Shown here in pieces: positions 52,079 through 61,355 of a stretch of DNA of 64,000 nt. Source of the stretch: Neobacillus sp. DY30 (GTDB taxonomy: Bacteria; Bacillota; Bacilli; Bacillales; Cytobacillaceae); NCBI RefSeq assembly GCF_030123065.1, contig NZ_CP126093.1, positions 4,966,001-5,030,000 on the forward strand. The letters run 5' to 3'. The notes beneath the pieces are model-generated. The model was given only the letters and a program-made list of their open reading frames with translations. It was not told the origin of the DNA and did not search any database. The number at the start of each line of letters is the position of its first letter. The first letter of the stretch is position 1. The translations under genes and the position numbers were made by a program.

Positions 52079-53900
52079 TTTTTGCACCTCCTAAAATTGG
52101 CAAATCCTTTATCGTTACAAGTGCTTCTGCATGCTGGCCGAAACGACGCATGCCTACCGTAAGATCCACTGCAATTCGTTCCCTGTATCCCGTTGTTCCT
52201 GCAGGAATTGTAATGGATGTTGTAAATTGTGCGGCTTCATTGCCAGGCAGCTTCGTATTGAATTCTCTCATATTGATTTCCCACCTGACTGGCGTAATCA
52301 TTTTCGCAATGATCTCGTTTTCTTCTGGGAACGGGTTCTTTATTTCAACTGTTACTGAAAAAGTTTGCCCTGATTGTACCTCTGTCTGGTATGGCTGTAT
52401 GGACGCCCCAAAGCCTTCCGCCCCAAAATCCAGTTCACCTAAAGGCAAAAGGTCTTTATGGAGCTGTTCAAGCGCCTTCCCTTTTTCTTCGATTTGCAAA
52501 AGAAATTCCTCAGTTACAACGATTGGTTCCCAATGTCCAGAAATAATAAGGTCAGGTTTAACAGACTTATAGAGTTCAGCACTGTCAATGTAGTCCGATA
52601 TTCTGAATCGGTTATGGTACACATAATTGAATTGGCCATTTTCACCTTGATATTGGTCTCCAATTGCAAGAACTTTTTTCCCATCTACGATAAATTCAAT
52701 AGCAGCCGCATATAGTGTATGCCCTGCCTGCTCATAAACAATAAATTCAAACTCTTCCCACTTAAATATTTGGTTTAATGGCAGCTGTTTATCCACTTTT
52801 ATCGGATCATACCACACACACGGCAAATCATATTTTTTAGGGTTTTCCAAAACTTCTGCCACGTTTTCAGGGCACCAAACCTCAGTTCCTTCTACATCCC
52901 GCAATAGGTTTATTCCCGCCACATGATCATCATGAAAATGGGTTGGAATGACAACATCAATTTTTTCAACCCCGTACTGTTCCTTTAACCTTGAAAGAGT
53001 ATATAACCAAGGTCTTCTTGAAGCCCTGTCACTCCCAGATCCGATTCCGCCAATAAAATCGTAACCAAAGTCAATAAACAGCGCTTTGCCGCTTTTCGAT
53101 AAAACGACATAGGCATTGGACATGCTCGTGCAGTTTTGCAATAAATGAGGTGTAATGGCTTGATATGGACTTTCCCGCAATTTAAATAATCTTGGATTTT
53201 GCTTTCTTTGTTCCATCAATACTGCATAACGCTCAATAAGGAGTTCCATAGCTGAAGATGGCTCCTCCATTATTTGCCCATGAGAGGGCAGAAGCAAATC
53301 GGGTTCCCGATCTTTTAAATCCAATAGCGAAAGCACACTTAAAGCAATACCCTCACCACCGTTATACGACCATTGTGTAGCCGCTAACGACCAAACCTTT
53401 CCAGGAGCATAAATCAGATCGCCTGTAAACGCTGTCTTCTTATCGTCAATTTCCGCTATTATGGTAATGGAACCGATTGAATGGCCAGGGCTGGGAATAA
53501 TCGTGAACTTGATCCCGTTTATAACATGTGTAGAATAATCATTTAATGTTTTATACACTGGTACAGATTGAAGGAGTGAAAAACGGTCCTGTCTCATATT
53601 GTAGTTATTATTAATTTCCCTAGCCAGCCAGTGTTCATCGATATGATGAAATAAATCTTGTTCATTATGTGGTACCCAGATTCGGATCCCTTCCTTAACA
53701 GCAACAGGAAGCCCCTGGCACTGATCCCGGTGGTGATGGGTCATTAATACATCTGTTACACTCTCAACCCCGATTGTTTGAAGATGCTTAAGAACATTTC
53801 CATCACCAAAGTCAATTAAGACCGCCTTTTCTTCGGTCTTAATCACGTATACATTACATGTATCTTCATATAAGTAAAGATTTGTTGAGATTTTCTTCAT
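52071..53900 (-). CDS. Tandem metallo-beta-lactamase-fold protein with C-terminal Ig-like domain
   Basis: 609 residues from ATG 53900, whose A is shared with the stop codon of the GH84 gene. Domain one (about 1-230) has LMTHHHRDQCQG near residue 54, an HxHxD motif in which the usual following His is Gln. Domain two (about 250-490) has the canonical PTHFHDDHVAG near 323 with GHTLYAAAIEF, GDQYQ and ISGHWEP. Residues 500-600 form a beta-sandwich (SVTVEIKNPFPEENEIIAKM, TGYRERIAVDLTVG) like NPCBM-associated or invasin-type domains. No signal peptide. I know no characterised protein with this architecture. The position between GH84 and GH38 implies work on the same glycan or glycoconjugate. Confidence 0.85.
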   Translation of the reverse strand: MKKISTNLYLYEDTCNVYVIKTEEKAVLIDFGDGNVLKHLQTIGVESVTDVLMTHHHRDQCQGLPVAVKEGIRIWVPHNEQDLFHHIDEHWLAREINNNYNMRQDRFSLLQSVPVYKTLNDYSTHVINGIKFTIIPSPGHSIGSITIIAEIDDKKTAFTGDLIYAPGKVWSLAATQWSYNGGEGIALSVLSLLDLKDREPDLLLPSHGQIMEEPSSAMELLIERYAVLMEQRKQNPRLFKLRESPYQAITPHLLQNCTSMSNAYVVLSKSGKALFIDFGYDFIGGIGSGSDRASRRPWLYTLSRLKEQYGVEKIDVVIPTHFHDDHVAGINLLRDVEGTEVWCPENVAEVLENPKKYDLPCVWYDPIKVDKQLPLNQIFKWEEFEFIVYEQAGHTLYAAAIEFIVDGKKVLAIGDQYQGENGQFNYVYHNRFRISDYIDSAELYKSVKPDLIISGHWEPIVVTEEFLLQIEEKGKALEQLHKDLLPLGELDFGAEGFGASIQPYQTEVQSGQTFSVTVEIKNPFPEENEIIAKMITPVRWEINMREFNTKLPGNEAAQFTTSITIPAGTTGYRERIAVDLTVGMRRFGQHAEALVTIKDLPILGGAKND

Positions 53901-55270
53901 CACAATTTGAATGACCCCTTTTCCTCAAAGACTTTCGACTCAACGTACTCAATCAATGGTAATAGGACGTTCCCAGCATACCGCTTTGGATGGTTCCGTA
54001 CTTCACCAGCCGACTCCTGCAGCCAGTTGAGTGAAGACCTTATGTCCTCATTGTTTTCCATTGCCCTTAAAACGTCGATCGCCCTTCTAACTGCCCACGC
54101 CCAGCTTTCCATCAGTTCTATCCATTGGACCAGATTATTGCGTAAAGCATAATTGGTCATTCTGAATTTAAGTTGGTACCCCGCTTCGTCTAGTTCGTTC
54201 AGGTAATCGTAAAGATTTTGAACATCATGGCTAACAGATGGTTTTTCACCTGATTGAAGAGCACATATGGCTTTTGAAGTTAACTGCTCCAATGCTGCTG
54301 CCTCCGGATAATCAAGGCATGAATACAGGCAATTTTCAGCAAACAGACGTAAAGCCTCGTAGTTTTCCTCACCGCCAATTGTTTTCAGGGCATGTTCCCA
54401 TGAGGTCCACGGGTCATATTCCTTCGGGTGGTTGAAAAAATCCGCGAATGTCAACAAAGCAATTTTCGATGCTTCTGCCTGGCTCATTGTATTGACAATA
54501 AACCCTTTACACACTTTTGTAATAGACGCTTCGCGGCCGCTGATAGGACCGATATGCATTTCACTAGTCATAGCTAAATCATTAACAGGGTAGTTATCCC
54601 AAATAATCGGCTTTCTTTGGACCGCCGCTGCAAAGTCAGCTGCATCTTGTTCCGAAATTGTTTTCGAACAAATCTCAGGCCCTGTATAAAAGATGTCAAT
54701 TTCTTTGTTTAATCCTTTACCCAGTTCATAAATATAGTCGCTGAATGGCGCTATACCATGATAATCAGTTGGACAAAGAGAGAGCCTGCACGTTTTATCA
54801 AGTGTTTTTAACCAAAGAATCAATCGATTGGCAACATGAACATGTGCTTCGGCATAACTGGTGAACATTTGCCGTTCTTCCTCATGATGAAATTCCGCGG
54901 CAATGTCATCTAGCATGATCATAAAATTTCTGACACCAATTTCATAAAATGCTTTAAATTTTTCCATAATTAATTGGAAATCCTCTTCCGAAGCATAATT
55001 AATTGAAACACCAGACCCAATACTGTAGGAAAAATCTACTCCAATGTTCCTTGAATGAGCAACTGTTTCAGCGAACTGTTCCATAATAAAATCAGGATAA
55101 GGCTCCCGCCAGCGGGCGCGATGTTGGCGGTCATTTTTCGGTCCATATATGTATAGATTAAATCCATGATCCGCAATAAAGGAGATTAAATCATTTCGCT
55201 CAGGAGCTGTGTAAAATAATCCATAAAATCCTTCAATAACCCCTCTAATAGGGAAAGGGGATTGGGTCAC
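53900..55270 (-). CDS. GH84-like beta-N-acetylglucosaminidase
   Basis: 456 residues. RGVIEGFYGLFYTAPERNDL at the N-terminus, then IYGPKNDRQHRARWREPYP, and the tandem catalytic Asp pair in FMIMLDDIAAEF near residue 118 are the O-GlcNAcase (GH84) pattern, which uses substrate-assisted catalysis through the N-acetyl group. It is shorter than secreted NagJ-type enzymes, with only the catalytic and helical domains. No signal peptide. GTG 55270 has AAGGAGG upstream. Bound into the cluster by overlap with the MBL gene. Confidence 0.88.
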   Translation of the reverse strand: MTQSPFPIRGVIEGFYGLFYTAPERNDLISFIADHGFNLYIYGPKNDRQHRARWREPYPDFIMEQFAETVAHSRNIGVDFSYSIGSGVSINYASEEDFQLIMEKFKAFYEIGVRNFMIMLDDIAAEFHHEEERQMFTSYAEAHVHVANRLILWLKTLDKTCRLSLCPTDYHGIAPFSDYIYELGKGLNKEIDIFYTGPEICSKTISEQDAADFAAAVQRKPIIWDNYPVNDLAMTSEMHIGPISGREASITKVCKGFIVNTMSQAEASKIALLTFADFFNHPKEYDPWTSWEHALKTIGGEENYEALRLFAENCLYSCLDYPEAAALEQLTSKAICALQSGEKPSVSHDVQNLYDYLNELDEAGYQLKFRMTNYALRNNLVQWIELMESWAWAVRRAIDVLRAMENNEDIRSSLNWLQESAGEVRNHPKRYAGNVLLPLIEYVESKVFEEKGSFKL

Positions 55271-55293
55271 CCGAAAAACCTCCTTTTAAAGAT

Positions 55294-55321
55294 AAACTGC
55301 TCTGCATATCTAGAGCGGTTT
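55294..55321 (-). other. Intercistronic hairpin between aldolase and GH84 genes
   Basis: AAACTGCTCT (55294-55303) faces AGAGCGGTTT (55312-55321), nine of ten pairs, 8-base loop. No T-run follows, so it more likely affects mRNA processing or stability than ends transcription. Confidence 0.45.
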
Positions 55322-55348
55322 CTTTCCTTCTATAAAAGACCTTCCTAT

Positions 55349-56269
55349 TTATGCCTGAAAGCTTTCTGCCTGTTCAGCACTTCCCAGAAAGTACTTGATT
55401 TTTTCAATTACTGTTGCCTCAACAGCATTTTGAGCTATTTCTAGCTGCTCCTTAGTAAGTGCTTTGCACTCCTCGTTTGTCATTCTTTCTTTTCTTCCAA
55501 GGGCGTTTAGAAGTGCAAGTTCTAAATCGGTTGCGATATTAACTTTACTTATACCGCCATTTGGAAGCTTTGTCGCCTCTTTAATCATTTCAGATGGTAC
55601 ACCAGATCCTCCGTGGAGAACTAAATGAACCGGGGTTAATTTTCTGATTGCCTTTAAGCGGTCAACGTCGACTTTTGGCTGTTTGACTAGATAGACACCA
55701 TGTGCCGTTCCGACCGAAACAGCCAGCGCATCACAGCCTGTCTCGTTCACAAATTGCAGCGCTTCTTCCGGATCGGTGTAAAGCTCTTCGTCTTTGTCAG
55801 TTTCTACAAAATCAGTTGTTCCGATTTTTCCTAGCTCCGCTTCGACAGAAACACCTTTTGCATGGGCAAATTCAACTACTTCTTTACTGATAGCAATATT
55901 TTCATCCAGCTCTTTTTCAGAAGCATCAATCATAACAGAAGTAAACCCAGCTTCAATCGTATCCTCAATAACAGAAAAATTCTTTGTATGGTCAAGATGA
56001 AGAACGACTGGCACCGTGATTTTCTCTTCCTCCATTACCTTGTAAAATTCTTCTCCAAATTCAAACGGGGTAATGCCATAGCGAATTAATTCTTTTTCGG
56101 ATATTTGGACAATCAAAGGAGATTTTGTCTTTTCCCCTGCTCGTAAAACCGGACGAATCATTGGTGTATATCGTGGTGAGAAAGAGCCAATTGCATAGCC
56201 CTTTTTTTCAGCTTCTACTAAAACTTCTTTTAACGGCAGTACATTTAATAGATTAATATTTTTTGCCAT
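55349..56269 (-). CDS. Class II (zinc) fructose/tagatose-bisphosphate-type aldolase
   Basis: 306 residues from ATG 56269; AAGGGGGACAAGG lies upstream and the frame is open ten codons earlier. Zinc ligands are in VVLHLDHTKNF, EAELGKIG, VGTAHGVY and LVLHGGSGVPSE, the order of class II aldolases (FbaA/GatY/IolJ). It should cleave a ketose bisphosphate or similar to dihydroxyacetone phosphate and an aldehyde. Directly behind the FGGY kinase gene, so it probably acts on that kinase's product. Confidence 0.9.
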   Translation of the reverse strand: MAKNINLLNVLPLKEVLVEAEKKGYAIGSFSPRYTPMIRPVLRAGEKTKSPLIVQISEKELIRYGITPFEFGEEFYKVMEEEKITVPVVLHLDHTKNFSVIEDTIEAGFTSVMIDASEKELDENIAISKEVVEFAHAKGVSVEAELGKIGTTDFVETDKDEELYTDPEEALQFVNETGCDALAVSVGTAHGVYLVKQPKVDVDRLKAIRKLTPVHLVLHGGSGVPSEMIKEATKLPNGGISKVNIATDLELALLNALGRKERMTNEECKALTKEQLEIAQNAVEATVIEKIKYFLGSAEQAESFQA

Positions 56270-56299
56270 ATACCTTGTCCCCCTTGATTTGTTTTTCAT

Positions 56300-57805
56300 T
56301 TAAACCGTCTTGCGAAAACTTTGATAAAAGTTCCGTAAATGTAGTTGAAGTCCCATATACCCTTCTTCGTACAAGCGTTTATATTCATGATGAAGCTGCT
56401 GATTAGGTGCTATTTCTTTAGGATGAGTAAATTGGATTGCTTTTGCAGCTTCTTCTTCGTTTTTATAAATTCCTGAGCAAATCCCTGCTGTAATTGCGGC
56501 TCCAAGCAGGGTCGCTTCATTTATTTCGGGGATGGTCAAATGGCAGTTTGTAATGTCTGATTTTATTTGCATCCAGTAATGGTTTTTTGTCCCGCCGCCA
56601 ACAGAAATCATTTGATTAATCCGATGTCCCGCCATTCTTTCAGCTGATCTGCGAATCGATTCCAGTTCATATGCAGTTCCCTCCATCATTGCTTTCAAAA
56701 GATCTTCACGTTTATGAGATGTCTTGAGACCGATGAAAGCTGCTCTTGCAAACGGGTCGGGCTGCGGGGAACCACTCCCAGATAAGTACGGATAGTATAA
56801 GATACCGGACGGCCCCTCTATTGATTTGGCTGATAGACTCATAATTTCATGATAGGACATTTTTTGATCTGAAAACTGTTCTCTAAACCATTCAATTGAA
56901 CCTCCAGAGGCCGAAATCCCCCCCATCCAAAAGAATCTGTCCTTCACGACATGACATCCAAACGAAATACCTGATGCAAATTCCATTTCCGTAAGCTCTT
57001 TTTTCTCTATCGCCCCTATAAGTGTTTCAGCGGTACCAATAGAATCAAATACACTTCCAGGGGTGATAGCACCAACGGCAAGGGCAGCTACGAGGTGGTC
57101 ATGACCTGCAACTGTAACAGGTATCCCTCGGGGTATTCCAAGCTCCTCCAACTCTGTCGACAGAGTTACTCCCATTTTTGTTCCGCTTGGCAATGCTTCC
57201 GGAAATAATTGGTCCGGAAGATTGAAATGCCTAATCCAGTCCTGGTCCCATGCATGTTGATCAATCCGAAACGCATAGGTTCTTGCCGCCAAAGAATAGT
57301 CTGTTGCAAATTTCCCGGTAAGCATATAGGCAATAAAATCTGAAGCTGACAGCCAGACTGCCCCGTCCAAAATGTCTGCTTGCTGCTTTTTTAACCGGAT
57401 TATTTTTGAAAGCCCATATTTATAACTATTATGGAGACCGGTTTTCTGAAAGCGATGTAAAGGGTTATCCTCCTTGGAAATTTCCTCTGATTCTGCTTCA
57501 GCACACCGGTTGAACCATGGAATGAAATGGGTCCTTGGTTTTCCTGTCTGCCTGTCCACCAGCAGCCCAGTTTCCGCCATACTTGTAATGCCGATAGCCG
57601 ATACCTCTTCCTCACAGCAAAGCATAATTTCCTTTAAACAACTTGTAATATTTCCCCATATTTGTTCAGGCAAATAATACGGTTCTCCTTGCTTGGTATA
57701 ATGGGCAATGGTAGGGCGGACAGCTATCTGAATAACGGATCCATTTTCTTTAAATACCCCTGCCTTACAATGAGTAGTACCAATATCAATCCCTAGTAAT
57801 GCCAT
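56300..57805 (-). CDS. FGGY-family carbohydrate kinase
   Basis: 501 residues with the two FGGY domains. ATP-binding GIDIGTTHCKAGVF at residues 5-18, substrate region PWFNRCAEAE and AGHDHLVAALAVGA, and the C-terminal signature ISVGGGTKNHYWMQIKSD near 400. Relatives phosphorylate xylulose, gluconate, fuculose or glycerol; this one is nearest in pattern to the gluconate/xylulose type, not closer than that. It is followed by an aldolase and preceded by the sugar importer, so it should phosphorylate the released monosaccharide. Confidence 0.9.
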   Translation of the reverse strand: MALLGIDIGTTHCKAGVFKENGSVIQIAVRPTIAHYTKQGEPYYLPEQIWGNITSCLKEIMLCCEEEVSAIGITSMAETGLLVDRQTGKPRTHFIPWFNRCAEAESEEISKEDNPLHRFQKTGLHNSYKYGLSKIIRLKKQQADILDGAVWLSASDFIAYMLTGKFATDYSLAARTYAFRIDQHAWDQDWIRHFNLPDQLFPEALPSGTKMGVTLSTELEELGIPRGIPVTVAGHDHLVAALAVGAITPGSVFDSIGTAETLIGAIEKKELTEMEFASGISFGCHVVKDRFFWMGGISASGGSIEWFREQFSDQKMSYHEIMSLSAKSIEGPSGILYYPYLSGSGSPQPDPFARAAFIGLKTSHKREDLLKAMMEGTAYELESIRRSAERMAGHRINQMISVGGGTKNHYWMQIKSDITNCHLTIPEINEATLLGAAITAGICSGIYKNEEEAAKAIQFTHPKEIAPNQQLHHEYKRLYEEGYMGLQLHLRNFYQSFRKTV

Positions 57806-57847
57806 TAATTAAACAATTCCTTCCTTTAAAATTCCATGAGGTTCGGT

Positions 57848-58723
57848 TTATCCCTTAGATCCAGCTGTTAAGTTCATTCCTTCAATGAAGTAACGCTGGA
57901 AGAAGAAGAAAATAGTAATAACTGGAAGCAATACCATAAGCGAACCTGCCATCAAAAAGTTCCATTGCGTATCATTTTGACCTTTAAATATTTGCAAACC
58001 CAATTGCAACGTATAGAGAGATTCATCATTTATGTATAATAATGGTCCAAGAAAATCATTCCAGGCTCCGTTAAAAGAAAAAATGGCAACAGTGGCAATC
58101 GCCGGTTTTGCCAGTGGAATGAAAATTTTCCACCATATATAAAGATGATTCGCTCCATCAATTTTGGCAGCTTCAATTAATTCATTTGGTATCGTCAAAA
58201 AGAATTGTCTAAGCAAGAAAATATTAAATGCACTTCCAAAGAAAGCAGGAAGAATTAACGGTAAATAGGTGTTTAACCATCCCAGCTTTGCATAAATCAC
58301 ATATTGAGGAACTAGTGTAACAAATCCGGGAATCATCATTGTTGCAAGGACACATGCGAACAAAACATTCCTGCCTTTAAACTGGATTTTTGCAAATCCG
58401 TAAGCGATAAACGAGTTTGCCACAACATTTCCGATGACAACGAAGAAAGTAATAAACAGAGTGTTCAAGGTATATTGCAAAAAAGGACCTTTTTGAAGTG
58501 TTGTTAAATAGTTTTCCCAATGCCATTCTCTCGGTATAAAGGTTGGCGGATAGGTCATGATTTCTTTCATATCCTTCAAAGAGGTGGCGATCATCCACCA
58601 GATTGGAGATAAAATTAACAGACTTCCTAAAATGAGTATAATTAGGACAATGGTTTGACCGGCTTTTTTCTTAAAGTTCGAACTTTTAAAATAATTTTCC
58701 TTTATTTGGGCTGCTGTACTCAT
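57848..58723 (-). CDS. Carbohydrate ABC importer permease (MalG/UgpE type)
   Basis: 291 residues with six membrane helices. The EAA loop ELIEAAKIDGANHLYIWW near residue 180 contacts the ATPase, and the last segment FFFQRYFIEGMNLTAGSKG is the CUT1 permease ending. It overlaps the partner permease by four bases. No ATPase gene is present in the window, so a shared MsmX-like ATPase is expected, as in B. subtilis CUT1 systems. Confidence 0.93.
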   Translation of the reverse strand: MSTAAQIKENYFKSSNFKKKAGQTIVLIILILGSLLILSPIWWMIATSLKDMKEIMTYPPTFIPREWHWENYLTTLQKGPFLQYTLNTLFITFFVVIGNVVANSFIAYGFAKIQFKGRNVLFACVLATMMIPGFVTLVPQYVIYAKLGWLNTYLPLILPAFFGSAFNIFLLRQFFLTIPNELIEAAKIDGANHLYIWWKIFIPLAKPAIATVAIFSFNGAWNDFLGPLLYINDESLYTLQLGLQIFKGQNDTQWNFLMAGSLMVLLPVITIFFFFQRYFIEGMNLTAGSKG

Positions 58724-59682
58724 TTCCGATCCTCCCCTTCATAATGAACCCAGCGTGGGGCAATCTTTAGGTTGAACACTGTTAATACAAGGATAATGAT
58801 GAATAATACCCATGACATGGCCATTGCGTAACCCATATCGAAAACCTCAAACGCTTTGTTCCACATATGTAAATTGAAGAATACCAGTGAATTGGCTGGT
58901 CCTCCATCTCCACTGTCACTCATTACGTAGGCTTCCTGAAATATCTGGAAGGCCCCAATTGTACTTGTCACAAGATCAAAAAAGATAACTGGGGTAATCA
59001 TTGGCAATGTAATATGAAAAAATTTCCTAAGCGAGCTTGCTCCATCAATCTCAGCTGCTTCATATAAGGACGGTGATACGCCTTGAAGGCTTGCTAAGTA
59101 CAAAAGCATTCCGCCGCCGACACTCCACATTTTCATGAAAATTAAGGCGTTCTTAGTCCAGGAAGGATCTGTCAGCCATGCAGGACCTTCAACCCCTACA
59201 AAACCAAGCAGTGTGTTTACCAATCCTGAAGAAGGACTTAAAAGCTGCATCCAGAGCAAATAAACGCCTACACCGGATAAAACAGCCGGTAAATAAAAAA
59301 TGGTTCGAAATACTCGCATCCCCTTTATTCCCTGATTTAAAAGAACAGCAAGCAGGACAGCCCCCGCCGTTGTTAATGGCACAGAGACGACGACAAAATA
59401 AAGCGTATTTTTCAGTGAGAGCCAAATGATTGGGTCATTTGTAAACATTTTTTTGAAGTTATCAAGACCGATAAAATCCATTTTTGAAGTGATGTTGAAA
59501 TTGGTGAAGCTTCCATAGAGGGAAAATAACAGTGGTCCAGCCATAAAAAACAGAAACCCAATGATCCAAGGTGCAATAAAAAGGTATCCTTGCAATCCTT
59601 CTTTTCGCTGTAACGAGGCGTTAACTTTCGATTTTTTTAATTTTTTTGTAACTACTGGTTTGTCTGAAATCATTCTTTCCAT
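58720..59682 (-). CDS. Carbohydrate ABC importer permease (MalF/UgpA type)
   Basis: 320 residues with start at ATG 59682 (AAGGG nine bases upstream; TTG 59703 and ATG 59691 also open). Six helices begin with GYLFIAPWIIGFLFFMAGPL; the EAA loop is YEAAEIDGASSLRKFF near residue 220. With the MalG-type partner it forms the membrane channel of a CUT1 importer for oligosaccharides. Confidence 0.93.
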   Translation of the reverse strand: MERMISDKPVVTKKLKKSKVNASLQRKEGLQGYLFIAPWIIGFLFFMAGPLLFSLYGSFTNFNITSKMDFIGLDNFKKMFTNDPIIWLSLKNTLYFVVVSVPLTTAGAVLLAVLLNQGIKGMRVFRTIFYLPAVLSGVGVYLLWMQLLSPSSGLVNTLLGFVGVEGPAWLTDPSWTKNALIFMKMWSVGGGMLLYLASLQGVSPSLYEAAEIDGASSLRKFFHITLPMITPVIFFDLVTSTIGAFQIFQEAYVMSDSGDGGPANSLVFFNLHMWNKAFEVFDMGYAMAMSWVLFIIILVLTVFNLKIAPRWVHYEGEDRK

Positions 59683-59713
59683 ATCGTTCATCCCTTCTTT
59701 CAAGGTTAAACAA

Positions 59714-59742
59714 TCAGGGAGCGAATTGATGTCACTCCCTGA
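59714..59742 (-). other. Intercistronic hairpin behind the binding-protein gene
   Basis: TCAGGGAG (59714-59721) faces CTCCCTGA (59735-59742); the minus strand continues TTGTTTAAC. Placed between the binding protein and the permeases, it could act as a partial terminator that keeps the binding protein in excess. Confidence 0.55.
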
Positions 59743-59756
59743 ACAATTTACTATTA

Positions 59757-61094
59757 TTATTTGTTACTTTTAACTAACTCTTCTACTGCCTTTTGTGCGG
59801 CATCCAATCCTTCTTTCGGTGACTTTTTCCCTAATAGAACCAACTCAAGCTCAGGTTTAATTAAGTTGATAAAGTCAGGTGCTTCAATTGGCGTTGGCGT
59901 TAGCAAAGTTTGTTTCATGTTCTCATTTGCTGCCGAGTACACCAACTTGCCATCCTCTGTAAAATCTGCACTACTAGAAGCTTTTTCTGCTGCATCTTTG
60001 TTTGCAACAATATCAAAGTTTTTCACTGCCCAGAATTCTTGTGCTTGAACGTCAGTTAAATACTTCAGGAATTCCCATGCTTCATCAGGATGTTTCGCAC
60101 CTTTAGGAATTTCAGCGACAAATCCACCGCCCCAGCTTGTATTACCGGTTCCAGGTTCCATTTCAGGCAGTGGGGCAACGCCGAAGTTTATTCCTTCACC
60201 ATAATCTCTTATTTTCGTAAAGAAATTTGCATTATCAGTAGTCATTGCCAATTTACCAGCAACAAATGGATCTGCCGTTTGCTCACCAAATTCCGCCTTA
60301 AAATTATTAATCGTTTTATCACCATAATAGTCAAAATAGTTTTTCACCCACGTTAACGCTTTTACGTTTGTTTCATCATTGATAACCGGTTTATTTGCAT
60401 CAAAATCCCAGTATCCTTTTCCGTCGGCATTCATCATCCAGACATCTGATTCAATTCCATAGTTTGGCAGATAACCGATTCTTTCGAATTTATCTCCTTT
60501 TTTCACATCTAGCTTTTTACCCATTTCTTCTAACTCTGCCCATGTTTTTGGTGGTGTATTAGGATCAAGGCCAGCTGCTTTAAACATATCTTTATTCCAG
60601 AATAAGAGGCGTGTATCTGTGTTGAATGGCAATGCGTACGTTTCCCCATTGTACTGAGTAGCATTATACAGTTCTGGGAAGAAGCGGTCCTTTACTTCTG
60701 GATCCTTCTTCAAATATTTTTCAAGATTCGTAATTTGATTGTTTTCCGCCCGGGTTCCAACTGCGTTTATGTCGTTAATGATTAAGTCTGCTGGATTTCC
60801 TGCGGCGATTGACGCTAAGTTTTTCGTCCAAATATCCCCAAATGGCAGATATGTATGTTTTACTTCAATTCTATCCTGAGATTTATTGAAATCATCGATA
60901 ATTTTTTCAATGATTGGTCTGCGTATTTCAGAACCCCAAAAAGTCCAGAAATCGATAACAACTTTTTCACCGTCTTTAGATTTTCCACTAGACTTTGTAG
61001 CTCCAGATTCTTTGCTTGAACAGCCCGCTAGAATTAAAGAGAAGCTTATTGCCAGGATTAACAGCGACACTAATGTTTTTCTTACAGTCTTCAT
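59757..61094 (-). CDS. Carbohydrate ABC importer, substrate-binding lipoprotein
   Basis: 445 residues. Lipoprotein signal with lipobox LAGC and anchor Cys25, then a type II binding protein of the MalE/UgpB group (VVIDFWTFWGSEIRRPIIEK, YALPFNTDTRLLFWNKDMFKAAG, GKLAMTTDNANFF). It captures an oligosaccharide outside the membrane. First gene of the importer unit; the promoter with a cre-like box is 164 bases upstream. The ligand is unknown; the operon enzymes suggest a GlcNAc- and mannose-containing glycan. Confidence 0.92.
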   Translation of the reverse strand: MKTVRKTLVSLLILAISFSLILAGCSSKESGATKSSGKSKDGEKVVIDFWTFWGSEIRRPIIEKIIDDFNKSQDRIEVKHTYLPFGDIWTKNLASIAAGNPADLIINDINAVGTRAENNQITNLEKYLKKDPEVKDRFFPELYNATQYNGETYALPFNTDTRLLFWNKDMFKAAGLDPNTPPKTWAELEEMGKKLDVKKGDKFERIGYLPNYGIESDVWMMNADGKGYWDFDANKPVINDETNVKALTWVKNYFDYYGDKTINNFKAEFGEQTADPFVAGKLAMTTDNANFFTKIRDYGEGINFGVAPLPEMEPGTGNTSWGGGFVAEIPKGAKHPDEAWEFLKYLTDVQAQEFWAVKNFDIVANKDAAEKASSSADFTEDGKLVYSAANENMKQTLLTPTPIEAPDFINLIKPELELVLLGKKSPKEGLDAAQKAVEELVKSNK

Positions 61095-61257
61095 TCATTT
61101 TCCCCCTAAATAGATTATTCTTTTTTTGGTCACAACCCTCACAAACTGCTGATCTGTAATTGTAAACTTTTCTCCCTCCATTCAGAGGCATATGGAATTA
61201 TATCGTTTTTTGGTGTATTTATTGACGTCTGTTGTGGGATATTGTGGACTTATTACT

Positions 61258-61286
61258 ATTATTATATGGATGCGCTTTCATGTCAA
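61258..61286 (-). promoter_or_regulatory. Promoter with overlapping cre-like box for the sugar importer operon
   Basis: Minus strand: TTGACA (61286-61281), 17-base spacer, AATAAT (61263-61258). The spacer begins with TGAAAGCGCATCCA (61280-61267), which differs from the CcpA cre consensus at two positions. The rest of the gap 61095-61355 shows no other feature. Confidence 0.6.
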
Positions 61287-61355
61287 TTGATTTTTGAAAA
61301 TTCTATTAAATTTTTTGACGGTTTTCTTAAAATAAACACAAACTAGCCAAAATAC

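Noticed and set aside
52071..52572. Plus-strand open frame of 211 codons (51937-52572)
   Set aside because: It lies fully opposite the mannosidase and MBL genes, has no ribosome site or recognisable motif, and reads like an antisense shadow.
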